A DNA stretch of 64,000 bases, from positions 5,109,733 to 5,173,732 of the forward strand of contig OZ037772.1 in NCBI GenBank assembly GCA_964035545.1. Reading direction: 5' to 3'. Shown one piece after another: positions 36,001 through 47,130 of the stretch (position 1 is the first letter of the stretch; every line of letters starts with the position of its first letter). The notes under the pieces are model-generated. The model worked only from the letters and a program-made list of their open reading frames with translations, had not been told where the DNA came from and made no database searches. The position numbers and the translations under genes were made by a program. This DNA comes from Bugula neritina (taxonomy: Eukaryota > Bryozoa > Gymnolaemata > Cheilostomatida > Bugulidae).

Positions 36001-39000
36001 CAACATTGTACATAACATATACAGCCTATTTATATATAATGTCCTGTAATAGAGACAGATCAAATAATGACCCAAAATAAATACAAGTTAGAAGGAAGTA
36101 TTCAACTACATTTATAAAAGAGTTTTGCTTTTTTTAAATGATATAATTTTTTCATAAATACGACATCAATATTCACTCTTTTATGAGTTAATGTAAAATT
36201 TTCAAATGCTATAACAAGTGCCGATTGATAGGAAAAAGAACTTCAGTTCTTGATTGACGTAAAGTAGTTTGCAGTAGCTGTAGCCTTAAACACATGTAAA
36301 AAGATAATTATTGTTCTTGCTTAAAATTTGTGTTGAATTTTCTACCTTTTGTTGAGTGGTGCTATAAATATAGGTATGTAGGTAAGGAGGCCAATGATGG
36401 ACATGGTGGCTACCAGACAGTTCCACCACCAGAGGAACAGGTAAATCTTCTCATTGAACAGGTTGATGGGGAGGACACACTGCACCACGTACTGGTGGAT
36501 ATTGTCTCCTAGTCGGCGAATCTGGAACAGGTAATCAGGTTTAAGAAATTGATCAGAACTTCAAAGTTTGAGTTCTTTAACCATACAATTGTAACTTAAA
36601 ATTTCTTACAAAATTTAAATTTTAACTTTTCTTCAAATTATTTTGATTATTTTAAAACATCAAACAACTTTTTTTCGCTTTGGGCTTTTTAGACTTGAAT
36701 ATCAAATTTTCTTTTTGAGATTATTTCATTCATGAGACATATTTCTGCAAAAAGGTTTTGATCGGAATTTAGCAAGTAAATGTAAAAAATTGAAGCATAG
36801 AATATTTATCATTATTCAGCCTGCATCTTACAACTGAATATAATTTTGCCTCCACTGGGAATCGAACCCGAGACCTCTGGCTTGCATGCAAGTGTGCTAA
36901 CCATTGCACAACTGGGACCACTCGGTTAAACTCATCACTACATACAATAACGAGTTGTACCTTAAAGTAACAGAGTGTCACTCTTGGGAAGAATGGACTT
37001 TCATGCCACTGCTCTCCTTTAATGGCTAACATTAGTACATTGTAGCCATACATTGTGTAGCCTTGGCCAATTATAGCATTCATCAGATAGAGTTGACCAA
37101 CCGCATTCCCTGTAACAGAAAGAGCAGATTCAATTCACGTGACTAACACTACATGAGTCACAGCTGGAAGTCAGAGAAGTCTTCTAGTAAAATTGCAATC
37201 TCCTTTTAGTCCATTTTGAATTTTGATGACAATGTTTTACAAGTTACAGTGAAGGAATAAATAAAAAATCTTCTCAGTAAATGTTGAAAAGGCAAAGTAA
37301 AAAGACTCACCTATAAAGCAGAGTTTAACTATGAAGTAAACCAGAACAAGATGGCAGCCATATCTCTTACCAAACCGGATGTTGGCTTTATTCTCCATCT
37401 TTTTTCTTGCATTAGCAAACCACCCTGTACAATGTAATTGAGCAAATTAATGAAGCATGCTTGGCCTTGTGAAAAAATAAAATTACCTTACCACCTATAT
37501 TATATCACTATATTTTTGCTTCAAATTGCTTTTTATTGTTTTTAGCTGAATAGCTGGAATGGTATTTGCTTTTTAGTATTTGATGAGACTTTGACGTTTT
37601 GATTTGATACTCTGTTTAGTTGCAGATAATTCAACATAATGTATGATAATATCTATATACGTTTAACTTGCTAAGTGAAATAGATTCTGTTTACAAACTA
37701 TTCTGTCACCACATGTAACTGGCATAAATGTTTCATAAATTGAATTTCATAAAATAAAATTTTGAAGCAGTGTGAATGCATAATCGAAATTTAAATTATA
37801 TGCATCAATGCTAGCGTTTTAAGCAGTTTACTCTTCCTTCATTACAGAAATCAGCTTAAGAGATATTAGAAAAAAATTTAAATTAAAATTTAGTTGGTTT
37901 TCATTCACGGAGTGACACAGGACATAGTAAACATGAATAACACATAAATGACTAATTACGTAGACATTAGATTTGGTGGAGAGGTTGATGATGAAGTTAT
38001 TTTACCTCTTCTGTACTCTTATTGGTTCCCTAGCAACCAATTCTCCTTGTAGTATCATTGGTTCCCTAGTAACCTAACTTTTCTGTGCCCCCATTGGTTC
38101 CCTAGTAACCTACCTACTCTGTATTCTTATTGGTTCCCTAGCAACCTACCTACTCTGCAGTCTCATTGGTTCCTTAGTAACCTACTTTCTCTGTATTCCC
38201 AACAACCTACCTTCTCTATACTCCCGCCTGTATCCTAGCAACCTGTCCATTTGATTACTAATAAACTTTATTAGTCTGTCTCTGTTCTCAGGGTTTATAT
38301 TTTCTGGAGAGTTGCACATCTGGACAGCTCGGTTTACTCCATAACCTGAAATAATTTGTGAGGGAAAGTTATTCTCATTATAACCTAAATGTAATTGTTT
38401 ATTCTGACAATAAAATTTATTTGCTAACTTTGTTACTTTTGAGCAACGAAAACTCTCATGAAGTTAGCATTAAGTCTTAGTGCGCTGTGATATGAGTGGG
38501 CTAAAGGAAGTAAACATCAATTGCTAAATTTTTTTAGCTACTTTTTAAAAATATAACATTTTTCTTTTGTAGAAAAAAAAAAATTTTTAATCTACATATA
38601 GCAGTTTACCATAAGGCGGATTGGTGTAGATATGTTATAGCATATATAGATATTATGTTATAGCAGAGGTATGCTATAGTAAAGCTATGATATAGTATAT
38701 GACAATGTGCTACAGTACAAACATGTTATAGCAGAGGTATGCTATAGTAAAGCTATGATACAGTATATGACTATGTGCTACAGCACAGACATGCTATAGC
38801 ATCTCACCTGCATGATGGGTTGCAAACCCCCAACAGATACTTGGGAAGGCGAAGAGAAATGCCTGCATGACCAGTATAAGGGGAGTCCACTGGTAGTAGC
38901 TAATTTCATTGTCATACAGATTTATATCATCCGCCCCTGAGAAAGATTAGTAAAAATATTATATATATATATGTTTTCTATCATCATCGAATTATAATAT

Positions 39001-40482
39001 AAGTCATAGCATAGTGTATATATCGGCATATCCACTGTAGTGTTGAGTTTACCCAGTGGCCTCCGTGGTGTAATGGTTAGCACACTTGCTTGCAAGCCAG
39101 AGGACTCAGTTTCAATTCCCAGTGGTGGCAATTATTTTACATCCACCTATATGTCTTTCAATAGCATTGCAATACGTTATATGGTATAAACTATAATATT
39201 TAGTGTGCATCCGGAATGGATAATGCAGTGATGAGTTTACTCAGTGGTCCAGGGGTGTAATGGTTAGCACACTTACTTGCAAGCCGGAGGTCTCTGGTTC
39301 GAATCCCGGTGGGGGCAATTATTTTACACATAATGCTTTTAGATAAGTTTCTTAGCAGCATATGTATTTTCTATTAAATCTATTTTCACTTTGATTATGT
39401 ATAGAATCCTCACATAATATGATATCATTTTGGTTTTAATTAATGGCTTTTTCAATTTATAAAGTCCAAATTAGTTTAATACACCATAATATTATTTACC
39501 AATACGAAGTTGTGCCCTCTTACCTGGAATACTTTGATCAAAGGGAACGTAGTATGTGTTCTTAACCCAACACAGTCTGTCTGTATACCGCACCCATTGT
39601 CCGTTGAATTCTGATGGTGTCCAGCAATCAATAGGATCCCCAGCAAACTGGCCTACAAAGTGTTGAAGTAATTTTCAGAATTTCATGCAATTTTATTAAA
39701 ACCGCTTTAATGCACAAAGATGTCTTTTGTATACACATCTCCCTGATTGGACTTATACAAATTTTGGTAATTTGATTGGTGAATTTGACATGTCAAACTC
39801 ACTAATCAAATTACCAAATTTTGCAGTGAGAAAGTTTTGACTACTTTTTATTTTACTATCTCAAACCACCACATCATTTATTGAACTAAGTTAGTTTAAA
39901 AACAGAATAAAAATCTGTCCAATCACATGGAAGAAAATCTGCATGTACCTGAGCAACACCAGCTCGTAAAGAGGTTTATAACCAACGTGCTAGACTAAAC
40001 TGCTAATGTTGTCTTTCTACATATTGTGACTTCTTTGCATTCCCACAAGATTATGCTTTTTATGCCGAAATTATATTCCCAAATTACATGCTGCCAGTAT
40101 ATCATGTCAAGGTAAAGTATCTTCAGGTAAACATACATGTGGAGGCAATCCCAACTGGGGATAAAATCCTACCGGTGGTTACAACAAACCCACTTGTGGA
40201 CACAACCTCACTTGTATGTAAAGACAAGCCCACTTGTATGTAAAGGCAAACCCACCTGTATGTATAAAACAATCCCACCTGTATGTAAAACAAACTTACC
40301 TTTATGTAAAGCAAACTTACCTATGTGGATACAATAAAGACAAACTCACCTGTGGATACAATGACCGCAAACACTATGCAAAGGGCGACAGAGTAACGAC
40401 TGGATATTCTATCAAAGAAGTCGTCATCCCCATGTTTTAATAGCCTCAAACCTTTGTTCAAAGCGTCTAAGATTCCTGACAT
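33094..40482 (-). CDS. Innexin (gap-junction channel protein)
   Basis: Four-pass membrane protein forming invertebrate gap junctions or hemichannels. Coding exons, 5' to 3' on the minus strand: 40482-40350, 39652-39524, 38936-38808, 38345-38211, 37424-37311, 37109-36961, 36521-36346, 35890-35745, 35223-34996, 34103-33970, 33195-33094; all have GT-AG sites with matching phases. The start is MSGILDALNKGL. TM1 is about residues 31-43; loop 1 has Cys54 and Cys72 (GDPIDCW, RLCWVKNTYYVP); TM2 lies in the YYQWTPLILVMQ region; TM3 about 196-213; loop 2 has Cys260 (FPRVTLC) and Cys278; TM4 follows YLFLWWWN. An in-frame TGA at 35068-35066 ends a 422-residue form. An internal donor (exon end 35098) joined to exon 34103 gives 490 residues with a Gly/Ser-rich, basic tail ending at TAG 33096-33094. 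Tandem arrays follow several donors. Confidence 0.93.
33660..33955. repeat. Degenerate TAGTACTA array after exon donor
   Basis: Irregular copies of AGTACTA/TAGTAGTAC fill the first ~300 bases of the last innexin intron, beginning about 15 bases from the donor at 33969. Confidence 0.8.
35440..35763. repeat. 62-base minisatellite including the 35745 donor
   Basis: Units start at 35566, 35628, 35690 and 35752, an exact 62-base period, with decayed copies to about 35440. The 35752 unit overlaps the end of the innexin exon. On the minus strand each unit repeats TCACAGACCTCACTATTG followed by GTTAGT or close variants, that is, the exon tail plus its 5' splice site. Confidence 0.9.
36847..36940 (-). 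mobile_element. tRNA-derived SINE in innexin intron
   Basis: Minus-strand copy with B box GGTTCGATTCC and A-box region TTGTGCAATGGTTAGCACAC, and the conserved head GATGAGTTTAACCGAGTGG. It lies about 20 bases downstream of the donor at 36960. Confidence 0.75.
38002..38246. repeat. 36-base minisatellite including the 38211 donor
   Basis: Five to six units such as CATTGGTTCCCTAGTAACCT from 38002 to 38210, with the last 35 coding bases of the innexin exon (38211-38246, CCTAGCAACCTG end) forming one more unit. Spacing is 36 bases where clean (38112 to 38148). Confidence 0.85.
38657..38800. repeat. 68-base tandem repeat abutting the 38808 donor
   Basis: GTTATAGCAGAGGTATGCTA starts at 38657 and 38725, and a partial unit starts at 38793, giving a 68-base period that ends about five bases from the splice donor. 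Confidence 0.85.
39038..39140 (+). mobile_element. tRNA-derived SINE
   Basis: Head GTTGAGTTTACCCAGTGG, A box TGGTGTAATGG, mutated B box (GTTTCAATTCCC), tail ATTATTTTAC. Same family as 39227-39330. Confidence 0.75.
39227..39330 (+). mobile_element. tRNA-derived SINE
   Basis: Best-preserved copy: head GTGATGAGTTTACTCAGTGG, A box GGTGTAATGGTTAGC, B box GGTTCGAATCC, tail ATTATTTTAC. The ends do not pair as a tRNA acceptor stem, so it is not a tRNA gene. Confidence 0.8.
40190..40362. repeat. ~22-base minisatellite including the 40350 donor
   Basis: On the minus strand, about eight copies of ACATACAG or CCACAG followed by GTGRGTTTG or GTAAGTTTG start at the exon end (40350) and continue to about 40190, spaced 21-29 bases apart. 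Each copy resembles the true junction ATCCACAG/GTGAGTTTG. Confidence 0.85.
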
Positions 40483-40943
40483 CTGCAATAATATATTGAG
40501 ATCTCAGGCTAATGTAACTGAACAACTTTATATATCTGTCATAAGTCATAGTCTTGGCAGTAGTCCAGGTCTAATATTCACAATGATTGTTTAAAACTGC
40601 ACATTACTGTGGGTTGGAATTTGTTAAAACACCGTGTATCTCTATTGCAGCTTTATATCTAATGATAAACAGTACATAGCAGTCTGCACAGCTAGGGTAT
40701 TGAAGATTGCAGTTAAAATTTTGAGAAGACGGAATATGAATATATCACAGAAGCAGTAATGACATCATCAAGAGCAGTTCTGAAGCTGGAGCTGTTGGCC
40801 TAGCATATATATATAGTGTGAGTAAATCATTCTGAGTCAACAGCTCAACTATAACTGCAATTGATAGAGAGAAAGGCACTCTACGTAGATGTCACTGTAG
40901 CTGTCAATTTCAATGTAGATGTCTTTGCAACTTGAACCACTTT

Positions 40944-41010
40944 GCCCCCCACTGATTGCAAGTAGGCGTGCTAACCATTACACCACATGGACTATAACTG
41001 GGTAATCTCA
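40944..41010 (-). mobile_element. tRNA-derived SINE fragment
   Basis: Minus-strand A-box part (TGGTGTAATGGTTAGCACG) and a decayed head. The B box is missing. Confidence 0.55.
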
Positions 41011-41228
41011 ACATCCAGTAATAATGACACATGTCAATATTACTGTAAATGTAAAGTCACTGTAGATGTCAATGCCAGTGTAGATGTTATTAATAACATG
41101 CTAATGTGAATATCAGTATAAATGTAGATATAAATGCATACAAAAACTATTTAGTTTAAATCATATAATTGTAATGTATATCCTAATATATAGGCAGTAG
41201 TAAGTACTGTAGTGTTAGATGTAAAAAC

Positions 41229-41310
41229 TAGTCGCTGTGGTGTAATGGTTAGCACGCCTGCTTGCATGTTAGAGGATTCAGGTTCGAATCCCAGTGAAGG
41301 CAATTTTTTT
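41229..41310 (+). mobile_element. tRNA-derived SINE
   Basis: TGTGGTGTAATGGTTAGCAC, then B box GGTTCGAATCCC. Same family as the 39 kb copies. Confidence 0.75.
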
Positions 41311-44230
41311 TATAAGTACATATTATATGAAAATACAGACTTGAGAATGAAAAGGCTATTAGAAAATACAAACAGTTGCTGACCTTAGCCCAAAGTTGGC
41401 TAGTTGCCAAAGCTATAGATGAGTCTTTTAAACAAACAGGTGAACAGCATGTAAAACAAGTGGAATAGCCACTCCGTACACCTACACAAGCATCTTCAGT
41501 TACGTAATCTAAATATCTTTAGCAATCAACCTAACTAGAAATGACTATAATGCAATTTTTATTGTCTTTAGAAGCTAAATCATCATTAATTCTGCAATAT
41601 AAATGGCCAGTGATACACTGAGTTGAGTAATTAGCCAAGATAGCAGTCAGTTACAGGAAGACCAATTAAACAGCAGAGAACCAGGTAAAATATTCATTCA
41701 TAATACAAAAACTTGGTTTATCGCCAGACATTGCATCAGCCAAGTCTAGCTGCGGTGATAAGAAAGCAATCTGCAGCTAACAAACAAATGAGATAGAAAA
41801 AACTTATCATTTAAACACTATAATAGCAATTTTCAAACACAATATTGACTTCAAACTCACCAGCTGTTATAAATACTGTTTACTCGGCAGCGAGACTTTA
41901 GAAATACACCTTTCTGAGAGTCAGCATGCAAATGAAGTGTTGAAACCCCAAATGATGCAGTTGTTGATATTTATAATATTGGAAATGTAGCCATGTATTA
42001 TTGATTACGTAGTTTGGAATATTTCCAAGTACACTCGTGATGGTGATTGAAGTAACTATACTTAGCATGCATAATGCAGTGTAAGTGCCTAATAAGACTG
42101 TATATTTAGCTTACATCATCATCCTTACATCACACGAGGATGATTATTTTACTCTTGATAAAAAAACTTACACAAGTTTACAGTCACCATCCCTGTGAGA
42201 AAACCCCTGGTGGAATTTATAGTTTCTTGTTAAATCAGATTAGGCACAGGAGCAATTATGACTAGATGCTCTTCCTAACATCACCAATAGCTTTTGTCGG
42301 GCTGAGCCCATGACTTCGTGTTTATTAGGCAAGCCCTTTAACCCCTAGATCACAGCTGCTCCTTGTTTTATGCTTAAGATAATTATTGGAATATATCTAA
42401 TATTTGTTAAGGATGTTGTGAGTTGTAAGATCTGCCAGTTTTTGTCCTGAATTAACAAAAGAGAATTAGTCTCATTTATGAGTAAAACATTTTCATAGTT
42501 TCTAACAGAAAAAGTTTTGGCTTTTTTTCCTTAAAAATATCGTTTATCAAATGCAGTTTTGAAGGTGAAAATTATTGAATATTCCTGCAGATGCAGACTT
42601 TATATTCAGTCAATTCATCAAGACAATAAAACAGTTGGAATATCCATTTAGAATATAAACTGAAATGCCTGCACATTACCAAACAACTTTAGGCACACTC
42701 GGTGAATAAATTCTGATAAGAAACCAGTTTCAGGGACACACTGAAAATAAATAACTCAATAAAATGGTGTCTAGCCAAATCAACGTCACCTGGTTTTTAG
42801 CAAAATGACCTTTCAGCAATGGGCAGTTAGTAAAGAGACAACTCAAAACCGCAAAACTAAAATCTGATAAGTCCAAGGTAGCTTTTTGGGAGAGTGAGCA
42901 AATTTTGACGTTAACTATTTAAAAAAGAAAAACTTGTTTTAGTGACATTGTTAAAAGATTTTAATGCCTTAAACCCTTCTTACTAAGTAAATATTAATTA
43001 TTTTGATTATGTAAGCTTCTTCGTATAATAAAACAATTTTAAAATAACAGAAATATATTTATTAAAGTATATATGAGTCGGTTTACTTCATTTAGTACAC
43101 ACCAGCAAATTATGACCTAACATTAAAGTTTGCTAAAAATCAATTGAAATTTACTATACATGACAGAAAAGGCTGGGAGGGGATTCCCCAACATTAAAGC
43201 ACAGGTCATTGTCATATGCACTTAATATTATATATGTTCAACCGTTACGAAAAACCGTAACGGTCCGTAACCAAAACTAGCTGGATAGTTAGGGAAAAAC
43301 CTGGGAAATGAAGCGAAATTAAAAAGAACTTTGATTATCTAGATGTATTTATTGGTGTTTTACTAGTTTTGGCCAAAAAACCATGTTCATTACCAGCTAA
43401 ATTGTGAAAAATAGCCAAAAACTGAAGATATCGAGTGTGTACTAAATTAAGTAAAATGGCCCATATACGTATAGCTGCATGACATTATAAAAACCAGTAA
43501 CAAATTACAGGTAAAAAGCTAAGTTACCTCAATAAATTATTGAGTTGAAAGGATAGAAAGTTATAGCCAAAGTTTATAAAAGCCTGAAACTTACACTACT
43601 GCTGAAATAAACTTTTTTTTCAAAATAAGGCTATCTCCAACTTATCAGTCTTTGGTTTTTTATTTTCAAGTTGTTCTTTTGCTAACTGACTTTCAAATTA
43701 TTTAGATGACATTTTCGAAAGGTTGATGATTCTAGGTTGTCACGTAAATAAACAAAGAGGGCTAACTCAAATGCCAAATAAATGTTTTAAGTAGAATACT
43801 GTGCAATGGCAATGAGATCAAGTGCGTGAAAATGTCTGAAAGCCATGCAGGCATGGTTAAGTCATTACCAGTTCTACGTAGGCATCAGCCATGTTTAAAA
43901 AGTTTACTTGTAGTCATCCAGTTGAAACGTTTCTATAAAAAGTATATTTTCAATTCTGATCTTATAGAATGCTACACATGCAGTTGCATTTCAACAATGA
44001 TTACGATTTGGAAAACCAATTATTTTGTTTGAATATATTTGTTTTACTATTAAACCATAGACTCTATCTTTATCTTAAATATACATTCAAGTTTTAAGTT
44101 ACTATTAAAGTAATTAGGTCAAAGTGACAGCAAAGAAATTAAAGTTAACTACTTGTTTATATATATTAATAATTTTAAAGCGATTAAAACAAGTTAAAAA
44201 TAGTTTTAGATTTCTTATTTGCTGCCTTAC
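41311..44230. other. Upstream region of innexin
   Basis: Mostly non-coding. A minus-strand donor GTGAGTTT at 41860 follows sequence from about 41950 that could be a non-coding first exon of the innexin (weak). A second SINE-like repeat lies at 42165-42362. No further gene is seen. Confidence 0.45.
42165..42362 (-). mobile_element. Second SINE-like family, copy 1
   Basis: Homologous to 48835-49005: shared words TCACCATCCCTGTGAGAAA, AGCAATTATGACT/AGCAATTGTGACT, TGCTCTTCC, AACATCACCA, GCTTTTGTC/GCCTTTGTC. On the minus strand its start (CAGCTGTGATCTAGGGGTTA) is reminiscent of a tRNA A-box region. Confidence 0.5.
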
Positions 44231-44290
44231 CGGCTCGAGTTCCTCATATTCTATGATTTGCGGAGTGGGTATGTACGTATGATGCACCAT
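44231..44290 (-). CDS. Possible alternative first coding exon of innexin
   Basis: ATG at 44290-44288 opens 20 codons (MVHHTYIPTPQIIEYEELEP) ending at a good donor GTAAGG in phase 0. The innexin exon at 40482 begins with ATG right after its acceptor, also in phase 0, so splicing would add a 20-residue acidic N-terminus to the innexin. It could instead belong to another minus-strand gene. No other coding exon was found between 40.5 and 44.2 kb. Confidence 0.4.
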
Positions 44291-46630
44291 AATCTAGAAA
44301 ATCTTCACTATTAATTCTCAGTCTGACTATGATGTTAGAGATCTTCCCAGTATGCGGCATTTTCAGCTTTTAACACAAGAGCATTGCAGGTAGAGTAACT
44401 TATGTAATCACTGGCTATACTCTATCAAAACGTAATAAAACTCCAACTAATAAAAGGCGATTTATAGTCAGCAGTGGAGGCAGCGGTAGGTGTGTGCCTC
44501 TTACGGTGTGAGTTGATAGCTTCAGCAGCAATGCTGTCTTAACTAATTAGCTGAGTAAAGAGGCAGTAACCTGGCTAGATTCAGCCTGCGTTATCTAGTT
44601 TTAATTAAGCTGTTAGAGCTGCACAGCTTTCATGAAACTATAACCACCTCTAACAGGTGTAACTCTTTTAGTTCTGAAAGGGTTGGCTCAGCTCTACAGC
44701 GTCTAAAGGTGCATTGATTATCTCCATTGTTATCATAGGATTCCTTAAGGCTTGGGAAATTAATTATTGTTGGGAGTTAACCAATAAGGTTTCTACAATT
44801 ATACACAAGTTAGCCTTAGCTCTTTAAGTTTGACTACACAAGTTAGCTTCAGTTCATCAAAATATCCTTGTACACAGTAAAGTTCATCTATAGCTAAAGG
44901 TCACCAAAGCTTGACTGTAAACACAAGATAGCATCAGTATAACCAATCTAGCATTATGTTAGTGCAAAATACATCACCGATTTTATACTATAACTTCCAA
45001 TTTTATATGCAAGCATCATTTTAGTCAATCTGCTAGCATCTAGCCATTCCATTAATCAGATAACAAATATTTTTTTAAATTTGTAATGAAATTAATGTCT
45101 TTAATTATCTGTTTTAAATCCTATAAGTAAACAAAATTGATATTTTCTCCTTTTTATTGCCCTAGCTGTTCTATTTTCTTTAAATTATTGCAATTCAACA
45201 GTGTTTTTGGTTAGAAGAATCGTTAAAAGAAAAACTGCTTTGTTTAAATAAAAAAGCCCATTTTCAACATAAATTTGTTTGTATTGAAAAACTCTTTCTT
45301 AATATTGATACAATTTATCAATAGTTTTACTAAAATAATCATGGCAGACAGAGTGTGTAGGAATTTTGGCTATTAGCCCAAGTACTGCTCTTTGCCTCCC
45401 ACTCCCTGTTCAGTTGCTATTATAGGTATGCAATGCATCATTTAGAATCTTGAATGACTTAAGTAGATTGTTAAGAAGCTATTAACTGCTTTTTTGTACA
45501 ACAATATAACATTTTTATGTGTTTATCTGTAACCTGAATGAGTATCTAGGCTTACTAACTATATTTTTAAAGAGTTTTGACACTTTAGAGAAACTTTTGT
45601 TTTTGGAAATTTAAATATATATGTTTTATATTAACGATCATCATATTTTTTTCCCGCTGAAAACAAAAAAGTGTATATGAAAAGTAAAGAAGCTGGTGTA
45701 ATGGAATATTCAAAGTCTTACAAAATATGTTTTTAGATGTAAAAATAATGCATTATCACTGGAATATGATAGACAAAGTTTCACAATAGCTGATGTAGAC
45801 TTTGCATATAGTTTAATAAAGCAGCAGCTGCTGTTAATTCTTTGATGTTAAATTTTGGGAATATCCAATATAGTACCAGTGCTAGGATGTTAATTAGACA
45901 TCAAGTAGGATGCAAATGATGTCTAAACTGTATGTACGCAACTCAAAACATTTACCCCCTTATATATATACATTTATTCTGTAGATTTGTATTATATTTG
46001 TAGTATATTATTCTATAGGTACCAAAGAAATTTTGTTTAAAGCATATTTTGCATTATTTTAAAAGCTTACGAAGTAGTAACACATGCATACAAATAGTCC
46101 AGCATAATTCTAACTCCTAGCATTGACTTCTAAGTACTATATTAACTATTGTTTATGAATCATGTAACTGGATAAGTGAGCAATGTGTTAGTCATTAGAG
46201 CAAATGCCAAAAGTTAGTTCATTAGAACAATGCCTGCTGTGAATTGGGCAAGCTAAACGGCCCAGAAAATGGTTTGCAAATGTCAAAGTATTAGAATATA
46301 ATGATTAGATACTGCATATACACTGTACCTTCACACATACACAGGGGAGCTAATAGCAGGTGTTTCGTTGAGAGAGAATAACTCCATATATATTTGAAAT
46401 AGCGTTAGGTTATATGAACAATGTTGTGTTGATACTAGATGTGAAAGCAAATTGTAAGCAACATGTAATGCATAAATTAGTCTTAGTATAAATAAAGTAT
46501 ACTTCTTTAAATAACATTATTATCTTTTTTTAGGATTATGAAACACTTTGTATGAATTAAATAAACAATATTTTTTTGTAGTTTGCATTACATACTGAAT
46601 TCTCCCTTATATAACAGTGCATAACCTTTC
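44291..46630. other. Non-coding, AT-rich
   Basis: No gene, RNA or clear repeat recognised. Confidence 0.5.
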
Positions 46631-47130
46631 CCCCAATACACACTCCTTCTTTCCCTCTCATGTTATACACCCCTCATCTCTACATTATACACTCCTTATC
46701 TCCTTCTCATAGTATATACCCCCCTTTTCCATATTATATACCCCTTAAATTATCCCCCCCCCTTATATTATACACTTCTTATCCCCTCATGCATAGTATA
46801 TACACCACACATCTCCTTCTCATATTATACACTCCTTCTTTCCCTGTCACAGTATACGTCCCTTGTCTCCCCTCATATGATAACACCCTTACCCTCTCTC
46901 ATATTATACACCCCTTAGCCCCTCTCATATTTTACACCCCTTAGCCCCTCTCATATTATACACCCCCTAGCCCCTCTCATATTATACACCCCTTGGTCCC
47001 CCTCATATTATACACCCCTTAGCCCCTCTCATATTTTACACCCCTTAGCCCCTCTCATATTATACACCCCTTAGCCCCTCTCATATTATACACCCCTTAG
47101 CCCCTCTCATATTATACACCCCCCCCATCA
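46631..47130. repeat. ~27-base minisatellite (CCCTCTCATATTATACA)
   Basis: About 18 imperfect copies of CCCCTTAGCCCCTCTCATAT plus TATACA, most regular at 46900-47120. The frame across it is not a gene. Confidence 0.9.

Noticed and set aside
39227-39330. tRNA gene with A and B boxes
   Set aside because: No acceptor-stem pairing, and the same head and tail flank several copies; a SINE fits better.
46660-46944. 94-residue frame in a regular array; possible CRISPR
   Set aside because: It is a ~27-base minisatellite in eukaryotic DNA, without unique spacers between repeats.
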